64,000 nt of DNA from Roseitranquillus sp963776845 (GCA_963776845.1 CAVZOJ010000007.1:203919-267918), one strand, 5' to 3'. Shown: positions 9,009 through 19,145, counted from the stretch's first letter. The notes: generated by a model not told the origin, from the sequence alone. Made by a program: numbers and translations.

Positions 9009-10553
9009 CTACCGATGGCCGACCCACCCCCGATCATCGGTGAACGCGCGCCCCGGGGTGATCCGGGCGGGCCTGTAGCCCTCAGGCAGCATGTTCAGCG
9101 GGGCGAGAGGCGTGCGCGAGGCCGCGAGGACGACGTTGGTGCGCCCGCGGGAGCTGATTGATCCCTGAACGGCCTCGACGTGCGGATAGAGGCCGCTCAG
9201 GATAGAGTGGATGCCGCGCGCGAGCGGGCCGTCGGGCGCATCGATCAGGTTCACGTAGAGGGGACCACCCACGATCGCCCGAAGGCGTTCGTAGGTTTCG
9301 CGCGTGGCTAGATGCGCCGGGACCGAGCCCGAGGAGAACGCGTCAATGACCGCGGCGTCGAACCGGCGATCCGTCTCGTTGAGGTAGACCCGGCCGTCCG
9401 CGTGGACGATCTCCAGCCGACCTCCCCCAGCTTCGCTCTCTCCTCCCCCGCCGCTCCCGTCGTAGCCCGTTCGTGCGATCGCCGCTCCGGCCCGAGGCAT
9501 ATGCCGGCGCACCACCTGCGTCACGAGCGGATCGATCTCGACCGCGACCGCCTGCGCCTCGGGCCGCGAGGCGAGCAGCCTCGTGGGCAGCGTGTAGCCA
9601 CCCCCGCCGATGAAAAGGACCGAGGGCGACGGACCGAGATCGCTGTCGATGCGCGACCAGATCCATTGCGTGTAGGGCAGCACGAGCGCGAGAGCGCTCC
9701 CGGTCTGGTCGTTCTGGCCAGTCTGTTCGGCCGCTTGCGTGGTTCCGTCCGAAATGAGCCGAACCTCCCCGCCTTGGCGCCGAACATGGATGCATGAAAG
9801 GCCGGATTCGTAGCTGCATATCGGGCCGCCAGCGATACCCGCTACCGCTATGAACGCCGCGGCCGCGATCAAGACGCCTGGCTCTGCCGCGCGGCCGCTC
9901 GTGCGGACCCGCTCACCGCCGTGGGGGGCGCTGCTCCGGACAAAGAACATGCAGAGCAGGGCCGCGGCGCCGCATCCGGCAAAGGTCGCCGCCGAGCCGA
10001 TCAGCGGCAGGGCGACGAAGCCCGCGAGGATCGCGCCCAGGATCGCGCCCGCCGATCCCGCCGCCAGGACGAGTCCCAGCGAAGACCCCTCGCGGCCGGG
10101 CCGGGCCTCGACGGCACACTTGGCCAGGAACGGCGATGGCACGCTGACGAGCACCGAAGCCGGGAAGAAGGCGAGGAAGACGCTGAGCAGCATCCCGCCC
10201 GTCCCGCGTGCACCAAGCGCGTAGAAGAGGCCGAGGGCGGTCGGCGAAAGCGCCATGAGCACCGCCGTGCCGAGCAGAGCGGCGCGCACGGAACCGACCG
10301 CGACCCGGCGGTCGCGTTCGGCTACCAATCCTCCAAGCGCGCTGCCCAGCGAAAAGCCGGCCAGAACCGTCGCGATGACGGCCGTCCACGTCAGCAACGA
10401 GGTGCCGAAGAAAGGCGCGAGCACCCGACCGGCGGCGATTTCATAGGTAAGCCCGACGGCTGACAGCACGAAGATCAGCGCGATCGCGGTCCAGAACCGA
10501 ATTATAACCCTCCTCGGCGTTCCTAGGCCGGCGCCGACCCACTCTGTGCGCAC
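9009..10553 (-). CDS. Membrane-fused spermidine-synthase-like protein
   Basis: Protein of 514 aa with an N-terminal membrane part (about seven spans, residues 18-240) and a C-terminal Rossmann methyltransferase-like domain resembling spermidine synthase. 'SVLFIGGGGYTLPTRLL' is the nucleotide/SAM-binding loop, 'VEIDPLVTQVV' carries the acidic residue after strand 2, and 'DAAVIDAFSSGSVPAHLATRETY' corresponds to the aminopropyltransferase DA-S-P region. Such fusions are common in bacteria but rarely characterised, so polyamine synthesis is only a family-based guess. Low-complexity 'GSGGGGESEAGGG' interrupts the catalytic domain. About 245 bases without a recognised gene separate it from the AraC gene. 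Confidence 0.85.
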   Translation of the reverse strand: MRTEWVGAGLGTPRRVIIRFWTAIALIFVLSAVGLTYEIAAGRVLAPFFGTSLLTWTAVIATVLAGFSLGSALGGLVAERDRRVAVGSVRAALLGTAVLMALSPTALGLFYALGARGTGGMLLSVFLAFFPASVLVSVPSPFLAKCAVEARPGREGSSLGLVLAAGSAGAILGAILAGFVALPLIGSAATFAGCGAAALLCMFFVRSSAPHGGERVRTSGRAAEPGVLIAAAAFIAVAGIAGGPICSYESGLSCIHVRRQGGEVRLISDGTTQAAEQTGQNDQTGSALALVLPYTQWIWSRIDSDLGPSPSVLFIGGGGYTLPTRLLASRPEAQAVAVEIDPLVTQVVRRHMPRAGAAIARTGYDGSGGGGESEAGGGRLEIVHADGRVYLNETDRRFDAAVIDAFSSGSVPAHLATRETYERLRAIVGGPLYVNLIDAPDGPLARGIHSILSGLYPHVEAVQGSISSRGRTNVVLAASRTPLAPLNMLPEGYRPARITPGRAFTDDRGWVGHR

Positions 10554-11426
10554 ATTGGCCGATGCCGCGCGGCGAAGAAAGCTCCCCTAAGCTCCCTAAG
10601 GCAAGACGACGACCGCACCTGGTTCCGTTCGGATCGACGAGGAGGGCGGCGAAGCCGTCGACACCAGCCAGCCGAACAACATTCACCAGGAACGCCATGA
10701 ATGAGGTGCGTGATCTCAGGCCGCGACGCCTCGCTCAACGACGCGCCTCTGCCTCCGCCCGGGCGCATCGCCGGTGCCTTGCGCAATGCCGCGAGCAGTC
10801 TCTCGTCGAGAGCAGGCCTCGTACAGTTCAGAGCCGCTGGCAGCGAGATGACGGGGATCGCGCCGGAGATCGACTCAGCGATGCTGATGCCGGCATCGGC
10901 TTCGAGCATGTGGTAGCCACTTCTCGTCTGCTCGATCGCACGATGCGGTGAGTGGCAAGGACGTTCCGCATCAACGCAGATCGAGTTCCTCTTCTCTCGC
11001 CAAAGCTTCGCTGTGAAGTCGGCCGCGTGCGAGCGCCTCGCCCATCACCACTTCGCCCGCGGCTACTTCCATGGTTTCGAGATGGTGCTCGCCCGGGATC
11101 CTTTCGATGTCGCCCGCATCCTTCGTTCCCTTCGAGGACGAGAGCCGCTCCTAAAGCCGCCCAAGGAACTTTCGCCGACCCGTTCGCCCTTTCTCAGAAA
11201 CTCTACCTAGGCCTAGCGCAGCGCGTCGCAAAATTCGAAGCTTCATCTCGACGCAACCTATTACGGCGGCAAAGAGGAAGATCATGGCGGGGGTTCGGGC
11301 GGGCTGCGATATGTCATTGAGGAAGACCCGGAGCCGTCCACCGGTATGAGGGCTGGCCAACCGGCTCGCAAAAGAAAAGCGCGTCTCCGACAGATGGAAC
11401 GCAGCCCTCCGGCGAAGGCCGCGGTC
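10554..11426. other. About 870 bases without a recognised gene
   Basis: Only short, weakly coding-like frames are present. One on the minus strand (about 10730-10909) reads 'MLEADAGISIAESISGAIPVI' and has protein-like composition, but I do not recognise it and it breaks into arginine-rich sequence. This may be a decayed gene at the border of the mobile-element region that begins at 11427. Confidence 0.5.
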
Positions 11427-11645
11427 AGGCGGCTTTGCGGCGACGATGCTCCAGTTCCAGGGCAGGAGGTCATCGAGACGTGAGGCTGGGGTAGCGGCGA
11501 TCCTGTCGAGGACGTCGGTGAGCCACGCCTGCGGGTCGATGCTGTTCAGCTTCGCGGTGGCGATCAGGCTGTACATGAGCGCCGCCCTGTCACCGCCGCG
11601 ATCGGAGCCGGAGAAGAGCCGGGCTTTTCTTCCGAGCGCGATCAC
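11427..11645 (-). pseudogene. IS66 transposase (TnpC), C-terminal piece
   Basis: The minus strand encodes 'VIALGRKARLFSGSDRGG', then 'MYSLIATAKLNSIDPQAWL' and 'RLDDLLPWNW', which is the conserved C-terminal end of IS66-family TnpC. It is the missing continuation of the TnpC piece that ends at about 14238 with 'CLTNNAADRALR'. In intact IS66 proteins these two segments are directly joined (..NNAAERALR-x-x-ALGRK..). The intervening 2.6 kb, carrying a serine recombinase gene, is therefore an insertion. Confidence 0.85.
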
Positions 11646-11957
11646 CTGGTCATTCTGCCCATGTCGGGCAGGAAGCTGTCGTCCACTATCGTTGGCATCC
11701 TCTCCACGGCCGAACTCTTCGGGTGGAATCGAGCCAGTCGCGCGAGACCGGCCGTTTCGTCCATGTCGTCGCGGGGCCGGGAGACGTTCTCGTCCTTCCG
11801 GCCTGGATGCTTGATCCGGTCGCGTGCGCTGGCATGCATCGGCTTGGCCCACCGCGGGTCTCACTTGCGGCCCTCCGCGATCTTCATGACCTGCTGAGCC
11901 GAGTGGGATTCCGGCGAAGCTCTCCTGGCGACTCGATAATCGCCAAGGAGGAGCAGG

Positions 11958-12122
11958 ATGACCGATCCCAAGGTTCCGGCGCCGCCGCGCCAGCTGATGA
12001 TGACGTTCGACGCGACGAGGCTCCGCGGCATGTCCACCGCGGAGCGACGGGCCACGGTGACGGCCTTGGCGAACCTGCTGGTCGAGGCCGCGGCGCCGGG
12101 AGGCGGCGATGACGACGTCTGA
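11958..12122 (+). CDS. Small protein upstream of serine recombinase
   Basis: A 54-residue frame beginning MTDPKVPAPPRQLMM and ending 'EAAAPGGGDDDV', with 'AERRATVTALANLLVEAA' in between, which could form a helix. A ribosome-binding site (aaggaggagcagg) precedes the ATG. Its last 14 bases overlap the ATG of the recombinase at 12109, so the two are probably translationally coupled. No known domain recognised; position suggests an accessory factor of the recombinase or a leader controlling it. Confidence 0.6.
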   Translation: MTDPKVPAPPRQLMMTFDATRLRGMSTAERRATVTALANLLVEAAAPGGGDDDV

Positions 12123-14219
12123 GATGCTTCCCGCGACGGTCCTCGAGAGGAAGGCCGTGGTCTATGTCCGGCAATCCTGCCAGACGCAGGTCGAGACCAA
12201 CCTCGAGAGCCGCAGACGCCAGTACGAGCTGGTCGAGGTCGCCCGGCGTCAGGGGTTCCGCGCCATCGAGGTCATCGACGATGATCTTGGCCGTTCCGCG
12301 AGCGGGATGGTGGCGCGTCCGGGCTTCGATCGCCTGGTGGCGGCGCTCTGCGCCGGCGAGATCGGCGCAGTGCTGTGCTTCGACGCGTCCCGTCTCGCCC
12401 GCAATGGCCGTGACTGGCATCACCTGCTGGAACTCTGCGGTCTGGTCGAGGCCCGGGTGATCGACCTCGACGGCGTGTACGACCCGTGTCGGCCGAACGA
12501 CCGGCTTCTGCTCGGCATGAAGGGCAGCATCAGCGAGTTCGAGCTCGGCATCCTGCGCGCGCGGATGCTCGATGCGGCGCGCTCGAAGGCCGAGCGGGGC
12601 GAACTCCGCATCAGCGTGCCCGTCGGTTACCTCTGGCACCGGGATCATGGTCTCGGCTTCGATCCCGACCTGCGTCTCCAGCAGACGATACGGCTGATCT
12701 TCGAGCGATTCCGTCAGCTCGGCAGCGCGCGCCAGACGCTGCTGTCGCTCGCAGCCGACGGCGTCTCGTTCCCGCGGCCGTCGGACGATTGCCATTGGAA
12801 CGCCATTGGTCCGAGTGACAATGGCGATGCGGATGACCTCCCGCGAGTGGACCCGATCCGCTACCGCAACGTGATCTCGATCCTGAAGAACCCGTTCTAC
12901 GCCGGCGCCTACGTCTACGGCAAAAGCGAGAAGCGAGTGGTCATGGTCGAGGGAAGGGCACGCAAGACCTACGGCCACGGTCGGCCGCGCGCGGCCTGGG
13001 ACGTGCTGATCCGCGATCACCACGACGGCTACATCGGATGGGCCGAGTTCGAGCGGAACCAGGAGACGCTCGCGGCCAACACCTACGGCTGGGCCGGTGG
13101 CGCGAAGTCCGGCCGCGGCGGCAGAGCCCTGCTCGCAGGCATCCTGACCTGCGGCCGCTGCGGCCGGGCGCTTTCCGTCGCCTATGCCGGCAGGCCGCCC
13201 GGCCGCCCCACGTATCGCTGCGATCGGGCACAGACCGCGCGCGGCCTCGACCGCTGCATGACATTCGGCGGCTCCCGGGTCGATGCCGCCATCGCGGCCG
13301 AGCTCCTGCGCGTGGTAGAACCCATGGCGATCGAGGCGGCGCGGGAAGCCGAGCGCATGCACGAAGAGGGTGAAGCCGAGAGACGGCAGATGGCGGAGCT
13401 CGACCTCCAGCAGGCGCGCTACGATGCCTCGCTGGCGGAACGCCGCTACGCTGCCTGCGACCCGGACAACCGCCTGATCGCGGCGCAGCTCGAGCGCGCC
13501 TGGGAGATGACGCTCCGCCGCGTCGAGGCCTGTACCAGACGTCTCGAGGCGCTGGCTGCGCCCGGTGCCTACAGCGCCAGCGCTGGACTTCACCGGCCTT
13601 GCCGACGATCTCGCCGCCGCCTGGAGGTGCGCCCGGCGTCACGATGCGCGCCCGCCAGCACCTCCTCCGCGCTCTGGTGACCGATATCATCGTCGATGTC
13701 GACGAAGCGTCGCGCGAGGTCATCCTGACTATCCACTGGCGCGGCGGCGCGCACTCACAGCTGCGCGTCCGCAAGCCGAAGACCGGCGAGCACGGCTGCC
13801 GGACCCCGGAGGAAGCCCTCGCGGTCATGGCGCGAATGGCGGGTCGCTGGTCGGACGCCGACATCGCCGCCTCGCTCAACCGGATGGGCATCCGTACCGG
13901 ACAGGGAAAGACCTGGACACCGCACCGCGTCGGCTCCATCCGCAAGGTCCACGGCATGCACGCATACCGTTCCGCCGAGAAGAACGGCGAATGGCTTACC
14001 ATGAGCGAAGCCGCGGCGAAGCTCGGCGTGACCAACCACACCATCCGCAGGCTCATCAGGGGCCACGTTCTGCCTGCGGAGCAGGTCGTGCCCGGTGCGC
14101 CGTATCAGATCCGTGCGATTGACCTCGAAGACGATGCCGTCAGCATCGCACTGAGACGAAAAGGCCGCCCGTGTCGGACTGATCCCGAGAACCAACTCTC
14201 CATGTTTCCAGACACTTGA
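12109..14219 (+). pseudogene. Large serine recombinase (frame-disrupted)
   Basis: Site-specific recombinase of the resolvase/large serine type, about 700 aa if repaired. The N-terminal catalytic domain has 'VVYVRQSCQTQVETNLES' with the active-site serine, 'DDDLGRSASG' and 'DASRLARNGRDWHHLL' with catalytic arginines. A recombinase domain follows ('RNVISILKNPFYAGAYVYG'), then a zinc ribbon (CGRCGRALS ... YRCDRA ... DRCM), a coiled coil, and a C-terminal helix-turn-helix 'WLTMSEAAAKLGVTNHTIRRLIRG'. The frame shifts twice, at about 13560-13575 and 13615-13625: 'DFTGLADDLAAAW' is read in a second frame and 'APGVTMRARQHLL' in a third. Without these two indels the protein would be complete, so the element may be active if they are sequencing errors. 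Confidence 0.88.
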
Positions 14220-14237
14220 AGAAGGGGGGCACAATGA

Positions 14238-15112
14238 ACGCCTCGTCGCCGGGCTGCGCAGGGCCCGATCGGCGGCGTTGTTGGTCAGGCAGGCGCGGCG
14301 ATCGTCGAAGAGCTTGTGAAGCCGCTCCAGCGCTTCAGCATGTAGTCCTTCGCCTTGGCGACCGGTGCAGGCCGCGACAAGCGTTCGCGCTCGGCACGCA
14401 TCCAGTCTTCGAGCTCGGTCACGAGCGGCGCGACATCAGTCTGCCGGCTCGCGAGGGCGGACGGCCGCGGCTGCGCCGTTGATCTCGCGCTCGAGGTCGA
14501 AGATGGCATCGATGCGGGTCACCGCCTCGAGCGCGATGGGCGAGAGCGCGGGCGCTGCCTTGCCGCGCCGGCTGGCCGCGGCGATGTCGGCGAGCTCGAA
14601 GAACTTGCGCCTGGCACGGGCCCAGCACAGCGCCTAGCTGCCGGTCCGGGCTGCGGTCCCCGGCGTGGAGGTGGCCAAAGCCAGCATAGGCATCGGCCTG
14701 GAGGATGCCCTGCCACGACGAGAGGTGCGTCTTCGGGTGCTCGCCGCGCCGGTCGCGGGAGTAGCGGAACAGCGCGGCGGGCGGAGCGCCGCCGCCGAAC
14801 GGGCGGTCCTCGCGGACGTAGACCCAGAGCCTGCCAGTGTCGGTCTTGCCCCGGGCGAGGACCGGCACCGGCGTGTCATCGCCGTGCAGCCGCCCGGCCG
14901 CCAGCACGTGCGCGGCGATCCGGTCGTGCAGCGGGGCGAGCGCCGCCGCGCAGGCGCCGACCTGGTCGGCGAGCATCGAGAGGCTGAGATCGCCCCGTTT
15001 CGCGGGCGTACCGCTCGGACTGCCTGTTGAGCGGTTGAGGCTGCCCGAACTTCTCGAAGAGGATTGTCACCAGCAGGTTGGGTCCGGCCCGGCCGCGCGG
15101 CGTGGGATGGAA
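14238..15112 (-). pseudogene. IS66 transposase (TnpC), N-terminal and central piece
   Basis: In minus-strand order the translated pieces are 'GRAGPNLLVTILFEKFGQPQ', 'LHGDDTPVPVLARGKTDTG', 'SSWQGILQADAYAGFGHLH', 'TDVAPLVTELEDWMRAERER' and 'HKLFDDRRACLTNNAADRALR'. This is the order of an IS66 TnpC core, spread over at least three frames. It stops at the recombinase element on one side and at an IS110 copy near 15113 on the other, so the N-terminal zinc-finger part of TnpC is missing. The C-terminal remainder is at 11427-11645. Confidence 0.85.
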
Positions 15113-15545
15113 CGATGAGCCATCGCTGCGCCATTGATGGGGTGGATGGCTCCCGCTCCCGGCATCGCGATGTGCCACGGTGGGAGTTCTCGAACCGTCA
15201 CCGAAGGGAGCCATCCATGGACCAGCCTACCATCATCGGCATCGATCTGGCGAAGACCGTGTTCCAGGTGCACGGCGTGAGCGCGGACGGCACGGCCGTG
15301 CTGCGCCGGCAGCTGCGCCGCGGCCAGGTTCTGACCTTCTTCTCGCGTCTCGATCCGTGCCTGATCGGGATGGAAGCCTGCTCTGGCCCGCATCATTGGG
15401 CGCGGGAGCTCGCTGCCTTGGGTCACGAGGTGTTGCTGATGCCGGCCGTCTACGTGAAGCCGTATGCAAGGCGTGGCAAGACCGACAGGGCGGATGCGGA
15501 AGGCGCGTCTCGCGAGGCGGTGACGCGGCCGACGATGCGGGTCAT

Positions 15546-15570
15546 GCCAGAGGCGTGCCTTCGGCACGAC
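15546..15570 (+). repeat. 25-bp palindromic in-gene repeat, copy 1
   Basis: The 25 bases start gccagaggcgtgcc and end ttcggcacgac. The core CGTGCC-TTC-GGCACG is a perfect six-base inverted repeat with a three-base loop. It lies within the IS110 transposase gene and is read there as 'PEACLRHD', residues not expected in this family. Two further copies are at 15918-15942 and 24535-24559. Confidence 0.75.
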
Positions 15571-15917
15571 GCCGGTGAAGTCGGCGGAGGCTCAGGCGGC
15601 GCTGCTCGACCACAAGGCGCGGGACTTCCTCATCCGCCAGCAGACCCGAGAGCGGTGAACGCGATCCGTGCGCATCGCCGAGTTCGGCATTGTGACGGCG
15701 AAAGGTATCCACAATGTCGACCGGCTCCTCGCCGCTGCGGAGCAGGCGCCCGAGGCCGCCCGACCCGCCCTCGACCTGCTGGCGGGTCAGCTCCGCGATC
15801 TGCGCGCCCGGATCGAGACGGTGACGCAGCGCATCGAGACCACCCAGAAGTCCGACCCGCTCGCCGACGTCTCGCCACGATCCTCGGGCTCGGCCCGATC
15901 GCCTCGAGCGCCGTCAC

Positions 15918-15942
15918 GCCGGAGGCGTGCCTGCGGCACGAC
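15918..15942 (+). repeat. 25-bp palindromic in-gene repeat, copy 2
   Basis: The sequence differs from copy 1 at two positions, with CGTGCC-TGC-GGCACG as the hairpin. It is flanked exactly by an 8-bp direct duplication, GCCGTCAC at 15910-15917 and 15943-15950, as expected of an insertion with target duplication. Element plus duplication is 33 bases, an in-frame insertion of 11 residues between 'SSAVT' and 'TPDVAAF' of the IS110 transposase. Confidence 0.8.
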
Positions 15943-16599
15943 GCCGTCACCACGCCGGATGTCGCGGCGTTCCGCTCCGCGCGGGACTATTCCGCTTGGC
16001 TCGCGCTCACGCCGAAGCCCCATTCGAGCGGCGGCAAGGAGCGGCTCGGGCGGATCTCGAAGGGTGAGGCCCCGAATGCGACCCGTCCGAAAGAGGAGCC
16101 GAACAACAGGTACCTGCGGCGCCTGCTCTATCTCGGAGCCATGGCGCAGATCGCGGCTCGACGCCGCGGACGACCCGGGACCGACCGGCTCTGGAAGATG
16201 CTGGAACGAAAGCCTGTGAAGGTGGTGGCCATCGCGCTCGCCAACCGCATGGCCCGGGTCGTCTGGGCGCGCGTCAGGAGCGGCGAGAGCTACCGGGCAG
16301 CCCCGGTCTGACAGAGCAGGCCGGCCCAGACCGGCTCCGGAACGGTGAGGCGCGACGTGAGGTGATGGCGACAGGACGGCGAGACGGCAACCGTTCGGCC
16401 CGATCCTCGAACCGGTGGCGGACCGGGCCTCACCCCTGTTCGAACCGAAGCACCTCCGAGTGCGTGCCATTGACCGGGACCCGAGCGCCGGCGGACTTCA
16501 TCAGGGCGCGCAGCCGCCAGGCTGCAGATCAGATGCCGTACACATGGCCGCGGCCGACCAGACCCACCTACCGAACAACGCCCTTGCGGCGGTGGAACC

Positions 16600-16983
16600 G
16601 GCGGAGGTGCTGACCCGGCAGGAGGCGATCAACCTCATGGCCGGGCGGACGCGCGTCGCCTCCTACCTCGAACGCGAGCACGAGCTCGGCGCGACCGTCC
16701 TGGAAGTCGACAACCTGACTCGTGAGGGGGAATACCGCAACGTTTCGTTTCAAGTGCGCGAGGGTGAGATCCTCGGGATCGGCGGGCTGGTCGGCAGCGG
16801 CCGGACCGAGGTGGCGCGTGCAATCTTCGGCATCACGCGCCCGACGTCTGGCGAGATCCGCATCGACGGCGAGCGCGTCCTCATCCATTCGGCGCGCGAG
16901 GCGATGCGCAAGGGCATCGCCTACGTCTCGGAAGACCGCCTGTCACAGAGCCACATCATGGACTTTCCGATCCGGCTAAACGG
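16600..16983 (+). pseudogene. Sugar ABC transporter ATPase (RbsA/MglA type) fragment
   Basis: About 125 residues from the start of the second ATPase half: 'LTRQEAINLMAGR' (end of the first half), then 'LEVDNLTREGEYRNVSFQV', Walker A variant 'IGGLVGSGRTEVARAIFG', and 'IAYVSEDRL' before it stops at 'FPIRLNGF'. Both ends are lost: the left lies next to the IS110 tail and the right is cut at the IS3 element. A remnant of a monosaccharide importer whose other genes are absent from the window. Confidence 0.8.
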
Positions 16984-17031
16984 TTTCTAAAGGGGGCTCG
17001 GCGCTTGGTACCACGGCCGAGAAGCGCGCCC

Positions 17032-17825
17032 ATGTCCGTCATCGCCGGCCTCGCGGCGCCTCCGTCGCGGAAGGATGCCGTCTGATGGGGATCGCGCGCT
17101 CCACCTACTACGACGCGCCGGAGCGAGCTGTCGATGGTGAGGCAAGGCCGAACGCGCTCGTGGAGGCGATGCACGCCATCAAGGACGAGTTCGAGGCCTA
17201 CGGCTGGCGGCGGATGCAGGCGGCCCACAGCCAGCAGGGCTGGATCGTGAACCACAAGAAGCTGAAGCAACTCATGCGCGAACATGGGCTCATTATCAGT
17301 GCCCGACGCCGTCGCCGCTGCGTCACGCCCACCGACAGCGACCACGACCAGCCGATCTTCCCGAACCGGACCAAAGACATGATCGTCGACGGCCCGGACC
17401 AGCTCTGGGTGGTCGACATCACTTACGTCGCGTGGCAGCCGGCTTCGTCCACGTAGCGCTCACCATTGTCTTCGGACCGTCGGCGTACGCCGACCTGACG
17501 AGGCTCGCCCACGGACGCCTGCGGCCGCGGGTCGCAATACGCCGCGGAGAAGTATCGCGACCGCCTTCGCAAGGCGAAGCTCTTCGGCTCGATGGGCCGG
17601 CGCGGGAACCCTTGCGACAACGCGATGATGGAGAGCCTGATGAAGACGCTGAAGGTCGGGGGCGTCTACCCGCTCGAGTTCGAGACCGCCGAGGACGTCG
17701 TCGAGCAACTCCCGGCCTTCATCGAGAAGTACAACGCCAGGCGCTTTCACTCATCGCCTGGCTACCTCAGCCCCGAACAGTACGAGAAGCACCACGCCCG
17801 GCCGCCGGTCAAAGGCGCCGCCTGA
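17032..17825 (+). pseudogene. IS3-family transposase (OrfB), internally deleted
   Basis: Integrase-type OrfB. The N-terminal part 'GIARSTYYDAP', 'EAYGWRRMQAAHSQQGW', 'NHKKLKQLMREHGL' leads into 'DQLWVVDITYVA' (first catalytic Asp). Then the frame breaks near 17435 and a stretch that normally holds the second Asp is missing or scrambled (17460-17540). The C-terminal part 'MGRRGNPCDNAMMESLMKTLK' with the catalytic Glu and 'EKYNARRFHSSPGYLSPEQ' is intact from 17592. A TGA splits the start (17032-17084) from the main frame. This copy cannot be active on its own. Confidence 0.85.
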
Positions 17826-18260
17826 TCGTGTCCGGCTCGGGGGGCACTCCACCTCGCTGGCTTCGCTGCCCCGCCGATCAAAGGCTGCTGCCGCCGCTGC
17901 GTCCTGGCAGAAGCTGTGTTTTCAAGGGAACGCTCCGGGCCGCTCACGGCTCACAGGGCCGCTCGGCGCGATGCGCGGTTTCCGGCCCTCCTCTGCGGCT
18001 GCCACAGTTTGCGGCCACGCCAACAGACCGGCCATTCGTCGGCGACGCCATCTCCGGCAATGCCGCGTTGGCCAGGTCGGCAGCGGCGCGCCTTTGCAGT
18101 CGTTCGCCGCGGCTCGCATGAATGGCCTGAAAAATGGGGGCTACGCCCGTGGCCGCCGGGGTCGGCGAGGGCTATTCGTCTGGCACGAACATTCGGAACT
18201 TCGCACGATGTCGGTACGGGGGGGGCCGCCAGGCTGGAGCCCGAATGGACCGCTCGGGTG
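17826..18260. other. About 430 bases without a recognised gene
   Basis: Contains the right flank of the IS3 remnant and GC-rich sequence without a convincing reading frame on either strand. It separates the IS region from the end of the tungstate-operon regulator. Confidence 0.5.
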
Positions 18261-19145
18261 TTAGGCGTTCCAATGGACTTTGTGGTGCACCGTCAGATCG
18301 TACCCGGCAAGCGTTTCGGCGTGGTCCCGAAATTCGGTCGTGGCGCAGAACGTCAGGAGGCGCTGCATCGGCGGCTCGAACCAGGCGCGGCGATCGACGA
18401 GTAGGTCGAAGCGCTCCTCGACCAACGGGACGAAGTGCAGCCCATAGGGGCGCGACAGCGCCTCGAGGCCAAATGCAGCCTCTGCGGCGCCCTGGGCCAC
18501 CGCGAGGACAGCGTCGCTCTCGCTGTGTGACACCGGCGACCAGGTGAGCCGGTCGCGCTCAACCCCGGCCGCCGCCAACTGGTGCTCGAAGAGACGCTGC
18601 GCACCGGAGTCGGTCTGGCGAGGCACGACGGTTCGGCCGGCCAGATCGGGGATGCCGCGGATCGCCCCGATGTCGTCCTCGTGTATGACCAAGCCGCGAC
18701 GGCGGTTCGCCCATGCCAAAAGGACCACGTTCTCGCCAGCGCACGCCGCCTCGACGGCGGGCACGTTCCAGTCGCCGGAATCCGGGTCGTAGACGTGGAG
18801 GCCTGTGGCCATGCCCTCGCCGGAGCGGAAGCGGGCGAGACCGTCGAGGCTGCCGTCGAAGAGCGTGGCGAGCCCGGACCGGGACTGCCGGATCGCCCAG
18901 TCGAGGAGCGGGTCGTGGCTGCCGAGGAAGACCGCGGGGCGGGCGCGCGGCTTGCTTTCGGAGCGGCCGCTCGCGATCCACTCGCGGATCTCGGCCGTCG
19001 GGAAGAGCAGCTTGCCGGTCACCCGAATACACGGCACCTGGCCCGACGCAGCGAGGTCGTAGACCTTGCGCTCCTTGATCCGGAGGAGATCCGCGAGCTC
19101 GCGGACGGTCAGGTAGTCCGGCCTCGTCTGCGCGTCGGTGGTCAT
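18261..19145 (-). CDS. HTH regulator with periplasmic-binding-protein-like domain
   Basis: Regulator of 294 aa. Residues about 10-60 form an excisionase/MerR-like helix-turn-helix ('YLTVRELADLLRIKERKVYDLAASGQ'). The rest is a PBP-like ligand-binding domain of the kind fused to HTH domains in molybdate/tungstate-linked regulators ('DPLLDWAIRQSRSG', 'NRRRGLVIHEDDI', 'FGLEALSRPYGLHFVPLVEE'). The start at 19145 follows GGAAGG and sits 52 bases after tupA, so it is the last gene of the tup operon. By context it probably senses tungstate or molybdate and controls the operon; that is inference, not shown by a motif. Confidence 0.85.
   Translation of the reverse strand: MTTDAQTRPDYLTVRELADLLRIKERKVYDLAASGQVPCIRVTGKLLFPTAEIREWIASGRSESKPRARPAVFLGSHDPLLDWAIRQSRSGLATLFDGSLDGLARFRSGEGMATGLHVYDPDSGDWNVPAVEAACAGENVVLLAWANRRRGLVIHEDDIGAIRGIPDLAGRTVVPRQTDSGAQRLFEHQLAAAGVERDRLTWSPVSHSESDAVLAVAQGAAEAAFGLEALSRPYGLHFVPLVEERFDLLVDRRAWFEPPMQRLLTFCATTEFRDHAETLAGYDLTVHHKVHWNA

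Larger units (their letters stand above)
11646..14240 (+). mobile_element. Serine-recombinase element inserted in IS66 tnpC
   Basis: About 2.6 kb that separates the two halves of one IS66 tnpC gene. It carries a 54-codon gene, an overlapping large serine recombinase gene, and 300 bases to their left with only a small doubtful minus-strand frame (11642-11839, containing 'MPTIVDDSFLPDMGRM'). Near its ends are imperfect inverted repeats: TCATTCTGCCC at 11650-11660 and its complement GGGCACAATGA at 14227-14237 (10 of 11 matching). Exact ends are uncertain by about 20 bases because flanking bases do not rejoin tnpC perfectly. The recombinase is the obvious candidate for having moved it. Confidence 0.7.
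15217..16311 (+). pseudogene. IS110-family transposase, decayed
   Basis: DEDD transposase of the IS110 type. The N-terminus 'TIIGIDLAKTVFQVHGV' has the first catalytic Asp, 'LIGMEACSGPHHWARELA' the Glu, and 'VKPYARRGKTDRADAEG' the D-x-x-D pair. The C-terminal part is 'DYSAWLALTPKPHSSGGKER', then 'NRYLRRLLYLGAMA'. The central stretch is shifted out of frame: 'FGIVTAKGIHNVDRLL' is in another frame. Indels are visible at 'acccgagagcggtg' (about 15647) and 'gcgcatcgccg' (about 15673). Two copies of a 25-bp palindromic repeat lie inside the coding sequence (15546 and 15918). The start has RBS 'cgaaggga'. The element's left boundary is close to 15113, inside IS66. Confidence 0.85.
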
